Notes: generated by a model not told the origin, from the letters alone. Shown: positions 26,292-35,034, counted from the stretch's first letter. The stretch is 64,000 nucleotides of DNA from Candidatus Avelusimicrobium gallinaceum (GCA_944324965.1 CALUYH010000001.1:129086-193085), one strand, 5' to 3'. Made by a program: numbers and translations.

Positions 26292-28001
26292 ATGTCCATA
26301 TTTTCCAAACTTTTTAAAGTGTTCCTGGCCGTGGTGCTGATGCCGCTGGTGCCCATGCTGTTGCTGCTGGCCTATTACCAGGTGCATTTAAAAGCCAATA
26401 TCTTGGAAACGCACGCCAACTTGGCGCAGATTGTGTCGTCCTCCTTAAGCCAGCACATTGAAGATTTGTCCTGGCGCTTGGCGTTTGCCCAACATTTAAC
26501 CGATGTTTTAAACGAAAAGAAAGACCCGCAGGCCGTCCTGCAGGAAGCGCTGAACGCAAACCCCGATTTTTTGATGTTGGCCGTGCTTAATAAAAACGGC
26601 AAAGAATTGTACCGCGCGGGCGACAAACAGATTTTGAAACAAGTGCCCGCGTTGGATTTGCAGGACGATCCTTCCCTGCCCGAAATCGCGCGCGAAAAAC
26701 GCTTGTCCGTCAGCCGGTTTGACGTGATGGCCGGACGGCCCATCAGCGAATTTATTTACCCGTTGCCCAACGGAGATTTTTTGTACGGCATTATGAGCTT
26801 TTTCAGCTTTTTGTCCCGCGTGCAGGAACAGCGCATCGGCGTGACGGGACGCATTTATCTGGTGGACCAAAACGGCTCCGTGTACGCCAACGACTATCAG
26901 TACAAGCCCGCCTTTGACGCCGAAACGCTGCAAAACGCGTTTGCCGCGCAGGACCAGTTGATTAAAAAATTAAAAACCCCGCAGGAAACGTATGTGGGGG
27001 CGTTTGCGCCGTCACCCATTTTGGGCGCATATGTGGCGGTGCTGCAGCTCAAGAGCGAGGCCTACCGCGGGATTTATTACACCAACATTATTTTGGCGTT
27101 GTTTTTGCTTTCCATCGCCACGCTGGCGTATTTCGGCGCGGTGACGTTTGCCGAACGGCTGGGCGAGCCGATAGCGGCCCTTTCGCACGCGGCCAAAGAA
27201 GTCAGCCAGGGCAATTTGGACGAAAAGATAAACGAGGAAATCGGCTGGGGGGAATTTAAACAATTGATTGCCGCTTTTAACAAAATGACGTCCGATTTAA
27301 AAGACTACCAAGTGCTCCAGCTGCAGGCGCAAGTAAGCGAAATGAAGGAGCAGGTTTTCCGCGCCGTCGCGCACGATTTGCGCGCCCCCTTGCTGGGCCT
27401 GCAGGGATATTTGTATATTTTGCAGAGCGGCAAAGCCAGCCCGCAGGAGCAAAAAGAATACCTGGAACAAATGAGCCAGGCCGCGCGGAATTTGTCCTCG
27501 CTGTTGGAGGACGTGTTGGACGTATCGCGCGTGCAGGCCGGGATGATGAACCCCCGCAAAGAAAGCGTGGATGTCCCTGCGCTTCTTAAAAACGTGACCG
27601 ACACCCTGGTCCCCACGGCCCAAGGAAAGGGGTTGGAATTGACGTTCCAAGCGGAGGCGGACCGCCTGCCGGCGGACCCGAAACTGTTGCAGCGGGTAGT
27701 GATGAATTTGGTGTCCAATGCGGTAAAATTTACGGATAAAGGCTACGTGCGCGTGCGTGCGTGGCAGGACGAAAAAGCGTATTATATTTCCGTGGCGGAC
27801 AGCGGCATCGGCATTTCCGAAGCCGAGCAGAAGGGGCTGTTTCAAAAATATCATCAGGTTCGGTCGGACCGGCCCGGTTACGGGCTGGGGTTGTTCATCA
27901 GCCGTAAAATCGTGCAGGCGCACGGCGGCACGCTGGAAGTATCTTCCCGCCCGGGCCAGGGGAGCACGTTTACCGTGACCCTCCCCAAGGAGACGAAATG
28001 A
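26292..28001 (+). CDS. Membrane sensor histidine kinase
   Basis: A 569-residue kinase. TM1 lies at about 10-30, a periplasmic Cache-like sensor at about 35-270 (includes LSVSRFDVMAGRPISEFIYP and GRIYLVDQNGSVYAN), TM2 at about 271-293, and then a HAMP linker. The HisKA helix carries the phospho-acceptor H-box FRAVAHDLRAPLLG. The ATPase domain has N-box VMNLVSNAVKF, G1 DSGIGIS and G2 GYGLGLFISRKI. No receiver domain is present and no response regulator is adjacent, so its partner lies elsewhere. TATAAT lies at 26270-26275; the ATG has only a weak ribosome site. It overlaps the next gene by ATGA. Confidence 0.92.
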   Translation: MSIFSKLFKVFLAVVLMPLVPMLLLLAYYQVHLKANILETHANLAQIVSSSLSQHIEDLSWRLAFAQHLTDVLNEKKDPQAVLQEALNANPDFLMLAVLNKNGKELYRAGDKQILKQVPALDLQDDPSLPEIAREKRLSVSRFDVMAGRPISEFIYPLPNGDFLYGIMSFFSFLSRVQEQRIGVTGRIYLVDQNGSVYANDYQYKPAFDAETLQNAFAAQDQLIKKLKTPQETYVGAFAPSPILGAYVAVLQLKSEAYRGIYYTNIILALFLLSIATLAYFGAVTFAERLGEPIAALSHAAKEVSQGNLDEKINEEIGWGEFKQLIAAFNKMTSDLKDYQVLQLQAQVSEMKEQVFRAVAHDLRAPLLGLQGYLYILQSGKASPQEQKEYLEQMSQAARNLSSLLEDVLDVSRVQAGMMNPRKESVDVPALLKNVTDTLVPTAQGKGLELTFQAEADRLPADPKLLQRVVMNLVSNAVKFTDKGYVRVRAWQDEKAYYISVADSGIGISEAEQKGLFQKYHQVRSDRPGYGLGLFISRKIVQAHGGTLEVSSRPGQGSTFTVTLPKETK

Positions 28002-28711
28002 TTGTATTTTGGCGTTTGTTTTTGGCGTTTTTTCTAACGGATTTTGTTTTTTTCCACAAGACCATTAACCGCATGGAAGAACAAAACCGTCCCCGGGCGA
28101 TTGCCTTGCACGCGGGCGTGTTTTTGTGCTGGGCGTTTTTGCTGTGCTACGGGTATTTAACGATGCCCTGGCCCTTCTTGGGTTTTTGGCACATACCGGG
28201 CTGGCTGTGCATTTTGCTGTTTTGTGTGTTTTTGGTGTTTGTGGACCGGTTCTTTCAGTTCGGCGGGAAAATCCGTCACGGGCACATACTGACGTTTTTT
28301 GTCAAAACGTTCGTCAATTTGCTGTTCCTGTTTTTGTGCGTGCCGTTTAAAGTGCTGTACGAAACCGGCAACTTTTTTGCCGAACCGTGGATTATTTTCT
28401 TTGTCGGGCTGGTGACGGCCACACGCGTGTTGGGCTGGTTCATCTTTGCCGTGGAGCAGGACCGCTACGGCCGCGATTACCCCACCTTTGACGAACGCTG
28501 GCTGCTGACGATGATGTGCGCCATTTTCTTTTTGATTATGCTGCTGCCCGGCTGGCGGTGGATTGTGCTTTTGGTGGTGTGGTTTTTGGCGTGCGTGTAT
28601 GCGCGCAAAATCCGCCTGATGGACATTTCCAACTTTGCGTTTTTGATGGGTTCGTTCGGGGCGGCTGTCATCGGGTTTTTGGTGCGGCTGCGGTTTTATT
28701 TAAATTGGTAA
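27998..28711 (+). CDS. Polytopic membrane protein of unknown function
   Basis: A 237-residue protein with about six hydrophobic helices (near residues 1-20, 32-50, 60-80, 98-118, 130-150, 172-190, 205-235) and few charged residues between them. No family recognised. Its start overlaps the histidine kinase stop by four bases, so it is co-translated with the kinase and may modulate it or share its stimulus. The exonuclease gene follows after three bases. Confidence 0.7.
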   Translation: MIVFWRLFLAFFLTDFVFFHKTINRMEEQNRPRAIALHAGVFLCWAFLLCYGYLTMPWPFLGFWHIPGWLCILLFCVFLVFVDRFFQFGGKIRHGHILTFFVKTFVNLLFLFLCVPFKVLYETGNFFAEPWIIFFVGLVTATRVLGWFIFAVEQDRYGRDYPTFDERWLLTMMCAIFFLIMLLPGWRWIVLLVVWFLACVYARKIRLMDISNFAFLMGSFGAAVIGFLVRLRFYLNW

Positions 28712-28714
28712 TTT

Positions 28715-29308
28715 ATGAAACTTTCAGAAGTTAAATTTGCTTGTTTGGATACGGAAACGACGGGCCTGTCGCCGGAAGGCGGCGGCAAAATTTGCGAGGT
28801 GGCGCTTTCCGTTTCGCGCGGCGGGCGGGTGCTGGAAGAATTTTCCACCCTGTTAAACCCCGGTATGCCCATGCACCCGGACGTGATTGCCATCCACGGC
28901 ATTACGAACGAAATGGTGGCCACCGCACCGACGTTTGCGGACGTGCTGCCCAAGCTGCTTTCGCTGTTGGACGACAGCGTGATTGTGGCGCACAACGCCG
29001 ATTTTGACGTGAGTTTTTTGAAAAGCGAGTTTGCCCAATGCGGTATGCACTTCCCGCCGTATCCGGTGGTGGACACGCTCAAGCTGGCGCGCAAAAGCGG
29101 CAAGTTTGTTAAAAACAACCTGGGCTGCATCGCGGCGGACCTGGGCATCAACGCCCAAGGCTGGCACCGCGCCATGGCCGATACCAAAATGGCCGAGCAG
29201 ATCTTCTATTATTTTCTTACAATATTAAGTAAGCACGGAGTGAACACCTTGGAACAACTGCAAAAGTTCCAATACACCCGTTGGAAAGATTTGATTAGCA
29301 GTAAATAA
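28715..29308 (+). CDS. DnaQ-family 3'-5' exonuclease
   Basis: A 197-residue DEDDh exonuclease. Exo I is CLDTETTGLSPEGG, Exo II is VAHNADFDVSFL, and Exo III is HRAMADTKM with the catalytic His and final Asp. The short single-domain form resembles the Pol III epsilon proofreading subunit, but the clamp-binding and alpha-binding tail cannot be confirmed, so epsilon or another RNase T/DnaQ relative are both possible. It lies between the kinase pair and gpmI in one co-directional run. Confidence 0.88.
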   Translation: MKLSEVKFACLDTETTGLSPEGGGKICEVALSVSRGGRVLEEFSTLLNPGMPMHPDVIAIHGITNEMVATAPTFADVLPKLLSLLDDSVIVAHNADFDVSFLKSEFAQCGMHFPPYPVVDTLKLARKSGKFVKNNLGCIAADLGINAQGWHRAMADTKMAEQIFYYFLTILSKHGVNTLEQLQKFQYTRWKDLISSK

Positions 29309-29320
29309 GGAGACATACGT

Positions 29321-30877
29321 ATGAATAAAGTGGTTTTAATTATTAGAGACGGCTGGGGGAACGCCAAACCCGGCCCGCACAATGCGGTGAGCAACGCCAA
29401 AACGCCGAATATGGACAAATACTTGGCCGAATATCCGCATACCCAAATTGAAGCCTCCGGCGAACAAGTGGGCTTGCCTGCCGGCTATATGGGCTCTTCC
29501 GAAGTGGGACACCTGAATATGGGCGCGGGCAGAATCGTCATCCAGGAACTTAAACGCTTAAAAGACACCATTGAAGACGGCTCTTTGTTCAAATCCGCCG
29601 CGTTTTCGGCCTGCATTGACAACTGCCTGAAAAATCACAAACCCTTGCACGTGATGGGCCTTGTGCAGGACGAAGGTGTCCACGCGCACCAGGACCATCT
29701 GTTTGCCATTTTGAAATACGCCGCCGAAAAAGGCATCAAAGACGTGTACGTGCACTTCTTTGCCGACGGCCGCGATACGCCTCCGCAGAGCGCGGTGGGC
29801 TTTATCCGCACGCTGGAAGAAAAAATGAAAGAATACGGCGTGGGTAAAATTGCCACTATCCAGGGCCGCTACTACGCTATGGACCGCGGCGAAGATTGGG
29901 ATTTGACCGATAAAGCTTACAATTTAATCGTCCGCGCCGAAGGCTTGCACGGCACCACGGCCGAAGAAGTCGTGCTGACCGATTACAAAACGATGAAGAC
30001 GCCGGACGGCGGCCCGATGGTGGATGAATACATTCCGCCGACCGTGCTGGGCGATTACAAAGGAATGGAACCCGGCTCCAGCGTGATTTTGTTCAACTTC
30101 CGCCAGGACCGCGCCATCCAAATCACCCGTGCGTTTATTGACGACAACTACCCGGGCAAAAACCGCGGGCCCCGCGTGCCCTGCGTGTACTGCGGGTTGA
30201 CCAAATACTACGACGCCTTCCCCTACAACGCCCTGCCTTCTATGACGGACGGCGGCGGTATGAACAATTTGCTAGGCGAAGTGATTTCCAAAGCCGGCCT
30301 CAAACAGCTGCGCTTGGCCGAAACCCAAAAATTTAAACACGTTACTTCGTTCTTTAACGGCAAACTGATTAAACCCTACCCCGGCGAAGACCGCATTGAA
30401 ATCAAAGGCCGCTTTGACCCGGCCACCTTTGCGGAACACCCGGAAATGGAAGCCTATTTCGTCAAGGACGAAGCCCTCAAACAAATCGCTACGAACAAGT
30501 ATGACTTCATCGTCATCAACTTCGCCAACTGCGATATGGTGGGCCACACGGGCAATTTCAACTCCGTGGTAAAAGCCGTAGAAGTGGTGGACGAATGCAC
30601 CGGCCTGGTGACCGAAGCCGCCCTGGCGGCGGGTTACACGGTGTTCATCACCTCCGACCACGGCAACGCCGAAGAAATGTGGGACGACAAAATCAATATG
30701 CCCAAAACCGCGCACACCACCAACCTGGTGGACTTTGTGTACGTCAGCAAAGACCACAAAAACGCCAAGATGGCCGCTACCGGCAACCTGGGCGACATTG
30801 CGGTGACGGTTTTGGACGTGATGGGGCTTAAAAAACCGGCCGAAATGACGGCCAAGAGCCTGATTGCGGAAAAATAA
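29321..30877 (+). CDS. gpmI: 2,3-bisphosphoglycerate-independent phosphoglycerate mutase
   Basis: A 518-residue two-metal enzyme of glycolysis interconverting 3- and 2-phosphoglycerate. The first metal-ligand motif reads LIIRDGWG (usually LIILDGWG). The phosphoserine motif is MGSSEVGHLNMGAGRIV. Metal-binding NFANCDMVGHTG and SDHGNAEEM are intact. Length matches the family. ATG 29321 has AAGGAGA upstream. Confidence 0.96.
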   Translation: MNKVVLIIRDGWGNAKPGPHNAVSNAKTPNMDKYLAEYPHTQIEASGEQVGLPAGYMGSSEVGHLNMGAGRIVIQELKRLKDTIEDGSLFKSAAFSACIDNCLKNHKPLHVMGLVQDEGVHAHQDHLFAILKYAAEKGIKDVYVHFFADGRDTPPQSAVGFIRTLEEKMKEYGVGKIATIQGRYYAMDRGEDWDLTDKAYNLIVRAEGLHGTTAEEVVLTDYKTMKTPDGGPMVDEYIPPTVLGDYKGMEPGSSVILFNFRQDRAIQITRAFIDDNYPGKNRGPRVPCVYCGLTKYYDAFPYNALPSMTDGGGMNNLLGEVISKAGLKQLRLAETQKFKHVTSFFNGKLIKPYPGEDRIEIKGRFDPATFAEHPEMEAYFVKDEALKQIATNKYDFIVINFANCDMVGHTGNFNSVVKAVEVVDECTGLVTEAALAAGYTVFITSDHGNAEEMWDDKINMPKTAHTTNLVDFVYVSKDHKNAKMAATGNLGDIAVTVLDVMGLKKPAEMTAKSLIAEK

Positions 30878-30900
30878 CGTTTCAACTAAAGCAACGTACG

Positions 30901-30927
30901 GGGGCAAACTTCGGTTTGCCCCTTTTT
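30901..30927 (+). terminator. UUCG-tetraloop terminator after gpmI
   Basis: GGGGCAAAC (30901-30909) pairs with GTTTGCCCC (30914-30922) closing a TTCG loop, followed by five T. Confidence 0.95.
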
Positions 30928-30954
30928 GCGTTTTACCGGGGGAAAAAGTACAAT
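30926..30954 (+). promoter_or_regulatory. Predicted leaderless promoter of the DUF167 gene
   Basis: TTGCGT (30926-30931), 17 bases, TACAAT (30949-30954), then six bases to the ATG at 30961. The -35 box overlaps the tail of the gpmI terminator. Confidence 0.6.
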
Positions 30955-30960
30955 ACCTGT

Positions 30961-31188
30961 ATGGAAAGTTACGTAAAAGTCAAAGTCCACGCCGGCGAAA
31001 AAAAGAACCGCTTGGAGCAAAAAGGTCCGGATTCTTACGAAATCTGGGTCAAAGCGCCGGCCGAGCAAGGCCGCGCCAACGAGGCCGTACGCACGCTGCT
31101 GGCCCAACACTTGGGGGTGGCGGAAAATAAACTTTCCTTAATCAAGGGTTCCACCAGCCCGGCCAAAATCTTTCTAAAGCGTGCCTAA
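30961..31188 (+). CDS. DUF167 (YggU) family protein
   Basis: A 75-residue small protein with the family pattern VKVHAGEKKNRL...YEIWVKAPAEQGRANEAV...LLAQHLGV...LIKGSTSPAKIF. DUF167 proteins have an alpha/beta fold; their function is unknown. It is monocistronic, lies just upstream of the ribosomal protein operon, and has no Shine-Dalgarno sequence. Confidence 0.88.
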   Translation: MESYVKVKVHAGEKKNRLEQKGPDSYEIWVKAPAEQGRANEAVRTLLAQHLGVAENKLSLIKGSTSPAKIFLKRA

Positions 31189-31225
31189 AAGCCGGATAAA
31201 ATCCCCGTTTTGCCGCTAATTTTGT

Positions 31226-31361
31226 TATAATATCCATAGGGTAAGGATGGCCCCGGCCACAGGTGACTACGGCCGAAGACGTCCGCAAAAACTCTCCGGG
31301 TAGCAATGCCCGCGGGGGCTTTTTGGCCCTGCAAAACGCAATAAAAAAGAATAATTGGTAT
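31226..31361 (+). promoter_or_regulatory. rpsF operon promoter and structured leader with attenuator-like hairpin
   Basis: TATAAT at 31226-31231 predicts a leader of about 124 bases. Within it GGATG (31245-31249) can pair with CGTCC (31280-31284), enclosing GGCC (31255-31258) with GGCC (31271-31274). The right arm contains CCGAAGA. Further on, GCCC (31308-31311) pairs with GGGC (31316-31319) and is followed by five T, like a terminator before the gene. Leaders of rpsF operons in many bacteria bind the S6:S18 complex for feedback control; this leader is a candidate by position and shape only. Confidence 0.5.
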
Positions 31362-31682
31362 ATGAGAACTTACGAAAGCGTAATCATTGTTAAACCCCAA
31401 CTCTCCGACGGAGAAGTGGGCGGATTCGTGACCAAGGCCAAAGACCTGATCGCGAAAAACGGTGGAGAAGTCGTCAGCGAAGAAAAACTGGGCAGAAGAA
31501 AATTCACCCACGAAGTAAACCACGTTCGCGACGGTTTTTACCTCTACCTTAAGTTCAAAGCCGAACCCAAATTCATCAAAGTATTTGAAGAAGCCTTGAA
31601 ACTTAACGAAAAAGTGCTTCGCTCCATGACGATGAACGCCGTGGAAGTGAAAGTAAAACCGGCTCCTGCCGTTGCAAAATAA
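31362..31682 (+). CDS. rpsF: Ribosomal protein bS6
   Basis: A 106-residue S6, starting MRTYESVIIVKPQL, with the beta-alpha-beta ferredoxin-like fold and a short AP-rich tail. ATG 31362 has no clear Shine-Dalgarno; an AATAAT sequence ends six bases before it, so a second, leaderless start may exist besides the upstream promoter. The frame is open to 31263, but that part overlaps the structured leader. First of rpsF-ssb-rpsR-rplI. Confidence 0.94.
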   Translation: MRTYESVIIVKPQLSDGEVGGFVTKAKDLIAKNGGEVVSEEKLGRRKFTHEVNHVRDGFYLYLKFKAEPKFIKVFEEALKLNEKVLRSMTMNAVEVKVKPAPAVAK

Positions 31683-31689
31683 GGTCGCT

Positions 31690-32133
31690 ATGACAGCACA
31701 AATCAGATTACCGGAACAAAACCTTGTACTTCTGGTCGGACGGTTAACACGTGACCCTAACGTGTCTTTTACGCAGAAAGGTCAGGCAGTGTGCCGTTGT
31801 GACATTGCGGTAAACCGCAGATATTTGGATACGAACACGAACGAGTGGAAGGACGACACGGTGTTTGTTCCCATAGTGGTTTGGGGTGCTGCCGCCGAGC
31901 GGTGTAAAGACCGGGTGAAAAAAGGGACCCCCATTTTTGTGGAAGGCCGCCTCACCAGCAGCGAATACACCGACAAAAATACCGGACAGACCCGCAAATC
32001 CATGCAGGTAACCGCCCGGAGAATCCAAATACTGGAATCCGGCGCCGCGGCTTCGTACACTCAGGACGCTGCCCCGGCCGCCAAGGACGACGTTCCCACC
32101 ACGGATGTGATGGAAGACGACGTGCCTTTTTAA
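31690..32133 (+). CDS. ssb: Single-stranded DNA-binding protein
   Basis: A 147-residue SSB. The OB-fold (about 8-110) includes NLVLLVGRLTRDPNV and VVWGAAAERCKDRVKKG. A short linker leads to the acidic tip MEDDVPF, which recruits replication and repair proteins. ATG 31690 has AAGGT upstream; an in-frame start at 31672 lies inside rpsF. Placement between rpsF and rpsR is the classical arrangement. Confidence 0.95.
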   Translation: MTAQIRLPEQNLVLLVGRLTRDPNVSFTQKGQAVCRCDIAVNRRYLDTNTNEWKDDTVFVPIVVWGAAAERCKDRVKKGTPIFVEGRLTSSEYTDKNTGQTRKSMQVTARRIQILESGAAASYTQDAAPAAKDDVPTTDVMEDDVPF

Positions 32134-32156
32134 CAGGAACCTAAGAGAGAAAACAA

Positions 32157-32483
32157 ATGGCTGAAGAAATTAAAAACACGCAAGCCCCCGCTGCTGCGGC
32201 CCCGGCCGCCAGCACGAACGCCCGCCCCGAAAGACCGGCGCGTCCGTTTATGGGCAAAAAGCGCTTTGAAAGCAGAAGAAAAGTCTGCAAAGTCTGCGCT
32301 GAAAAAATTGAAAATGTAGACTATAAGAACTTCCAGTTCGTAAAGTCTTTCACGATGGAAAGCGGCAAAATCCTTTCCAGAAGAATCACCGGCACCTGCG
32401 CCAAACACCAGCGCCAAATCACCAAAGCGATCAAACGCGACCGCAACTTGGCGATTTTGCCGTACTCGTTGCCCAAGAAATAA
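32157..32483 (+). CDS. rpsR: Ribosomal protein bS18
   Basis: A 108-residue S18. An Ala/Pro-rich N-terminal extension of about 35 residues precedes the conserved core FESRRKVCKVCAEK...DYKN...RRITGTCAKHQRQITKAIKRDRNLAILPY. The cysteine pair plus Cys-His is the zinc-binding (C+) form. GAGAGA lies before the ATG. Confidence 0.95.
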   Translation: MAEEIKNTQAPAAAAPAASTNARPERPARPFMGKKRFESRRKVCKVCAEKIENVDYKNFQFVKSFTMESGKILSRRITGTCAKHQRQITKAIKRDRNLAILPYSLPKK

Positions 32484-32499
32484 GCCGGAGGACCTGGAA

Positions 32500-33012
32500 A
32501 TGAAAGTTATTTTGAAACAGAATGTGAAAAACTTGGGTATGGTGGGCAGCATTGTAGATGTAAAGCCCGGTTATGCCCGCAACTTCTTGATCCCGCACCG
32601 CTTGGCGGAACTCGCCACCGAAGGCGCGATTAAGAACTGGCAGCTCGGCGCCGAAAGACGCGCCAAACGCATTGAAGCGGAACTGGCCGAAGCGCGCGCC
32701 ATCGCCGAAAAATTGGCCGGTGTGGTGCTTCCGTTCACCAAAACCGTCAACAGCGACGGCGTAGTGTTCGGTTCCGTCAACAAGGCCGATATTTACAAAG
32801 CCTTGGTTGCCTTGGGCCACAACATTGCCAAGGACGCGATTGAGCTGAATATGCCGATTAAAGCTTTGGGTGAAACCGAAGTGGGCATTTATTTGAAGCC
32901 GACCGTGACCGCCACGATTAAAGTGCAAATTAACCCCTTGACCCCGGTGGAAGAAAAAATCGCCGATGCCAAGCCGGAAGAAAAAGCCGAAGCGGTTGCC
33001 GAAGCCAAATAA
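32500..33012 (+). CDS. rplI: Ribosomal protein bL9
   Basis: A 170-residue L9. The N-domain begins MKVILKQNVKNLGMVGSIVDVKPGYARNFLIP, and a long connecting helix leads to the C-domain. A 20-residue Glu/Ala/Lys tail extends beyond the usual end. GGAGG lies before the ATG, and a strong terminator follows. Confidence 0.96.
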   Translation: MKVILKQNVKNLGMVGSIVDVKPGYARNFLIPHRLAELATEGAIKNWQLGAERRAKRIEAELAEARAIAEKLAGVVLPFTKTVNSDGVVFGSVNKADIYKALVALGHNIAKDAIELNMPIKALGETEVGIYLKPTVTATIKVQINPLTPVEEKIADAKPEEKAEAVAEAK

Positions 33013-33036
33013 ATCCCGAATGTTTGCGTTTTGTAA

Positions 33037-33062
33037 AACCCCCGCGAAAGCGGGGGTTTTTT
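33037..33062 (+). terminator. Terminator of the rpsF-ssb-rpsR-rplI operon
   Basis: CCCCCGC (33039-33045), GAAA loop, GCGGGGG (33050-33056), then a T run. Confidence 0.95.
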
Positions 33063-33305
33063 ATTGGGGGGAAAAATTGGCATTCCGCGGGGACGCAGCC
33101 CAAAATGTCCCTGCGTTGGCAGTTGTCGTCCGGAAAGGGCATCCCCGGACATTGAAATATCGGCTGTCTGGGTAGAAAGACGCGCTCCTCTTGGCCGTAT
33201 TTTGCCTATGTCCGCGCACATATATTTGGTTGGTTCCTTTGCCGTGCACTTTGCGAGTGCCCTGTGTTGCTTCACGAATATCATTTTGGTGCCTAGTAGC
33301 CATAA
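33061..33305. other. Gene-poor stretch with an uncertain 80-codon minus-strand ORF
   Basis: Between two terminators, about 240 bases hold no recognised gene. The minus strand is open from ATG 33303 to the stop at 33061 (MATRHQNDIREATQGT..., rich in Arg, Asn and Thr). The plus strand is also partly open. Neither product resembles a folded protein I know, and no ribosome site or -10 box precedes either start. It could be a decayed gene, an RNA or spacer. Confidence 0.3.
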
Positions 33306-33335
33306 AAAACGCCCCGGAAATATCCGGGGCGTTTT
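33306..33335 (-). terminator. Terminator of the POT transporter gene
   Basis: AAAACGCCCCGG (33306-33317) pairs with CCGGGGCGTTTT (33324-33335); symmetrical and possibly bidirectional. Confidence 0.92.
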
Positions 33336-33350
33336 GGCAAGAGCAAAAGG

Positions 33351-34799
33351 TTAATGTACGCCGTGCATCCAGGCTTTGATTTTTTTCATAGACAGCATCA
33401 AAACGCCCGACACCGCCAGCGGCACAATCACCAGCCACAGGAAAAACTGCTCGTTGCTGATTTTTTGGAAGTACCCCGAGTACACGCCCGCCAATTTGTT
33501 GGCCACGGCGTTGGACAGGTACCAAATGCCGATTAACAAAGACACATACCGCGCCGGCGCCAATTTGGTGACCACAGACTTGCCCACCGGCGAAATGCAC
33601 AGCTCCGCAAACGTTTGGAACAAATAGGTAAACGCCAGATAGAACAGGCTGATTTTGGCATTGCCCACCAGCACAAACGCCCCGATAAGCATCACGGCAA
33701 ACGCCAGCGCAATCAACCACAAAGACACTACAAACTTGGCCGGGGTGGACGGTTCTATGCCTTTTTTGGCCAGCTCAATCCACAGCTTGGAAAACAGCGG
33801 CGCAAAAATGACCACGTACAGCGGGTTTAAACTTTGGAACCAGTTGGTCGGGATTTCCCACGTGTAGCCAAACAGCGAGATGACGCGGTCCGTATATTCG
33901 TAGGCAAACAGGTTTAACGCCGCGCCGGCCTGTTCAAACGCCGCCCAAAAGAAAATGCTAAAAAACGCCAAAATAGCAATGACGGCAATTTTTTGTTTTT
34001 CTTCGGCGGTCAGGGGAGCGGTGTTTTTGGTTTTTGCGCGTTTTACTTTTTTGTTGTAGACGTAATAAGCCGCCGCCAATACCGCAAAAGAAATGTACGA
34101 CGCCATATGATGCCCTTTCATATACAGCACAATCATCGGAATGGCCAGCACAATGGCCCAAAGGGCGGGGTCCTTGTAAAAAACGGGTTTATCTTTGGGG
34201 GCGGCGCCTTTTCCGGAGAGGAACTTTTTGTAGCCCAGGATAAACGTCAACAGCCCGATAATCATTCCGGCACCGGCAATCCAAAAAGCTGCTTTATAAT
34301 TGCCGGCTGCGGCATAGTGCCCCACCATCAGCGGGCCGAAAAACGCCCCGATGTTTACGCTCATATAAAAGATAGTAAATCCGCCGTCGCGCCGGGCGTC
34401 GTTCGTGTCGTAGAGCTGGCCGACAATGGCCACCACGTTGGGTTTAAAAAACCCGTTGCCCAAAATAATGAGGCCCATCGCGATATACAGGAAAGATTCC
34501 GTGGGCACGCTCATCACAAACATACCGGCGGCAATCATCAGCCCGCCCCAAATGGTGGCCCATTTTTGCCCCAGGTAGCGGTCGGCCAAAAAGCCGCCCA
34601 ACAAGGCGGAAAGGTATACTAAGCTGGTAAAAGTCCCGTAGATGTTGGACGCGTGGGTATTTTCCATTTTCAGCAGGTAAATCATATAGAGAATCAAAAT
34701 CCCGCGCATCGCATAGTAGCTGAAGCGTTCCCACAGCTCGGTCATAAACAGCAGCCACAGGCCGGTGGGTTGCTTGGTTTTTACAACGGCTTGTTCCAT
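33351..34799 (-). CDS. POT/PTR-family proton-coupled oligopeptide transporter
   Basis: A 482-residue MFS transporter with about 14 hydrophobic segments. TM1 carries ELWERFSYYAMRG, the ExxERF proton-coupling motif of POT proteins. The family signature GGFLADRYLG follows after TM2, and GFFKPN in TM4 matches the second signature. It takes up di- and tripeptides with protons, which suits an amino-acid-using gut bacterium. ATG 34799 has GGAGGAA upstream. It separates the rpsF operon from dnaB, which are neighbours in many genomes. Confidence 0.93.
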   Translation of the reverse strand: MEQAVVKTKQPTGLWLLFMTELWERFSYYAMRGILILYMIYLLKMENTHASNIYGTFTSLVYLSALLGGFLADRYLGQKWATIWGGLMIAAGMFVMSVPTESFLYIAMGLIILGNGFFKPNVVAIVGQLYDTNDARRDGGFTIFYMSVNIGAFFGPLMVGHYAAAGNYKAAFWIAGAGMIIGLLTFILGYKKFLSGKGAAPKDKPVFYKDPALWAIVLAIPMIVLYMKGHHMASYISFAVLAAAYYVYNKKVKRAKTKNTAPLTAEEKQKIAVIAILAFFSIFFWAAFEQAGAALNLFAYEYTDRVISLFGYTWEIPTNWFQSLNPLYVVIFAPLFSKLWIELAKKGIEPSTPAKFVVSLWLIALAFAVMLIGAFVLVGNAKISLFYLAFTYLFQTFAELCISPVGKSVVTKLAPARYVSLLIGIWYLSNAVANKLAGVYSGYFQKISNEQFFLWLVIVPLAVSGVLMLSMKKIKAWMHGVH

Positions 34800-34958
34800 T
34801 TATTCCTCCAATATGTAAAATTGACACAAGACAATATAATTTACTAAATTTTGCCTTTTCCCGATAGAAAATCTTCATTCAAAAGGTTCCGGCCGTGCAG
34901 CCGGGCCCAACCCCTGCAAACGGGCGGTTCGGGTTCGCTTTTTTGTATGCTAAATTGC

Positions 34959-34964
34959 TACAAT
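34959..34964 (+). promoter_or_regulatory. Candidate -10 box for the dnaB-ada gene run
   Basis: TACAAT at 34959-34964, about 64 bases of leader before dnaB at 35035. No convincing -35 box. It is the last promoter-like sequence before a 12-kb co-directional block. Confidence 0.4.
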
Positions 34965-35034
34965 GAACTTATATGCGTTTCCGCGCGTTTGCGGGAGCGT
35001 GGTGTTTTGCCGATTTTTATTTTTAAGAGGTTTT

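Noticed and set aside
31238..31361. SRP RNA or a known riboswitch in the rpsF leader
   Set aside because: The conserved SRP tetraloop region and the cores of fluoride, TPP, SAM and c-di-GMP riboswitches were not found.
33064..33354. A 96-codon plus-strand frame downstream of rplI
   Set aside because: It runs through a terminator hairpin and the end of the POT gene, and has no ribosome site.
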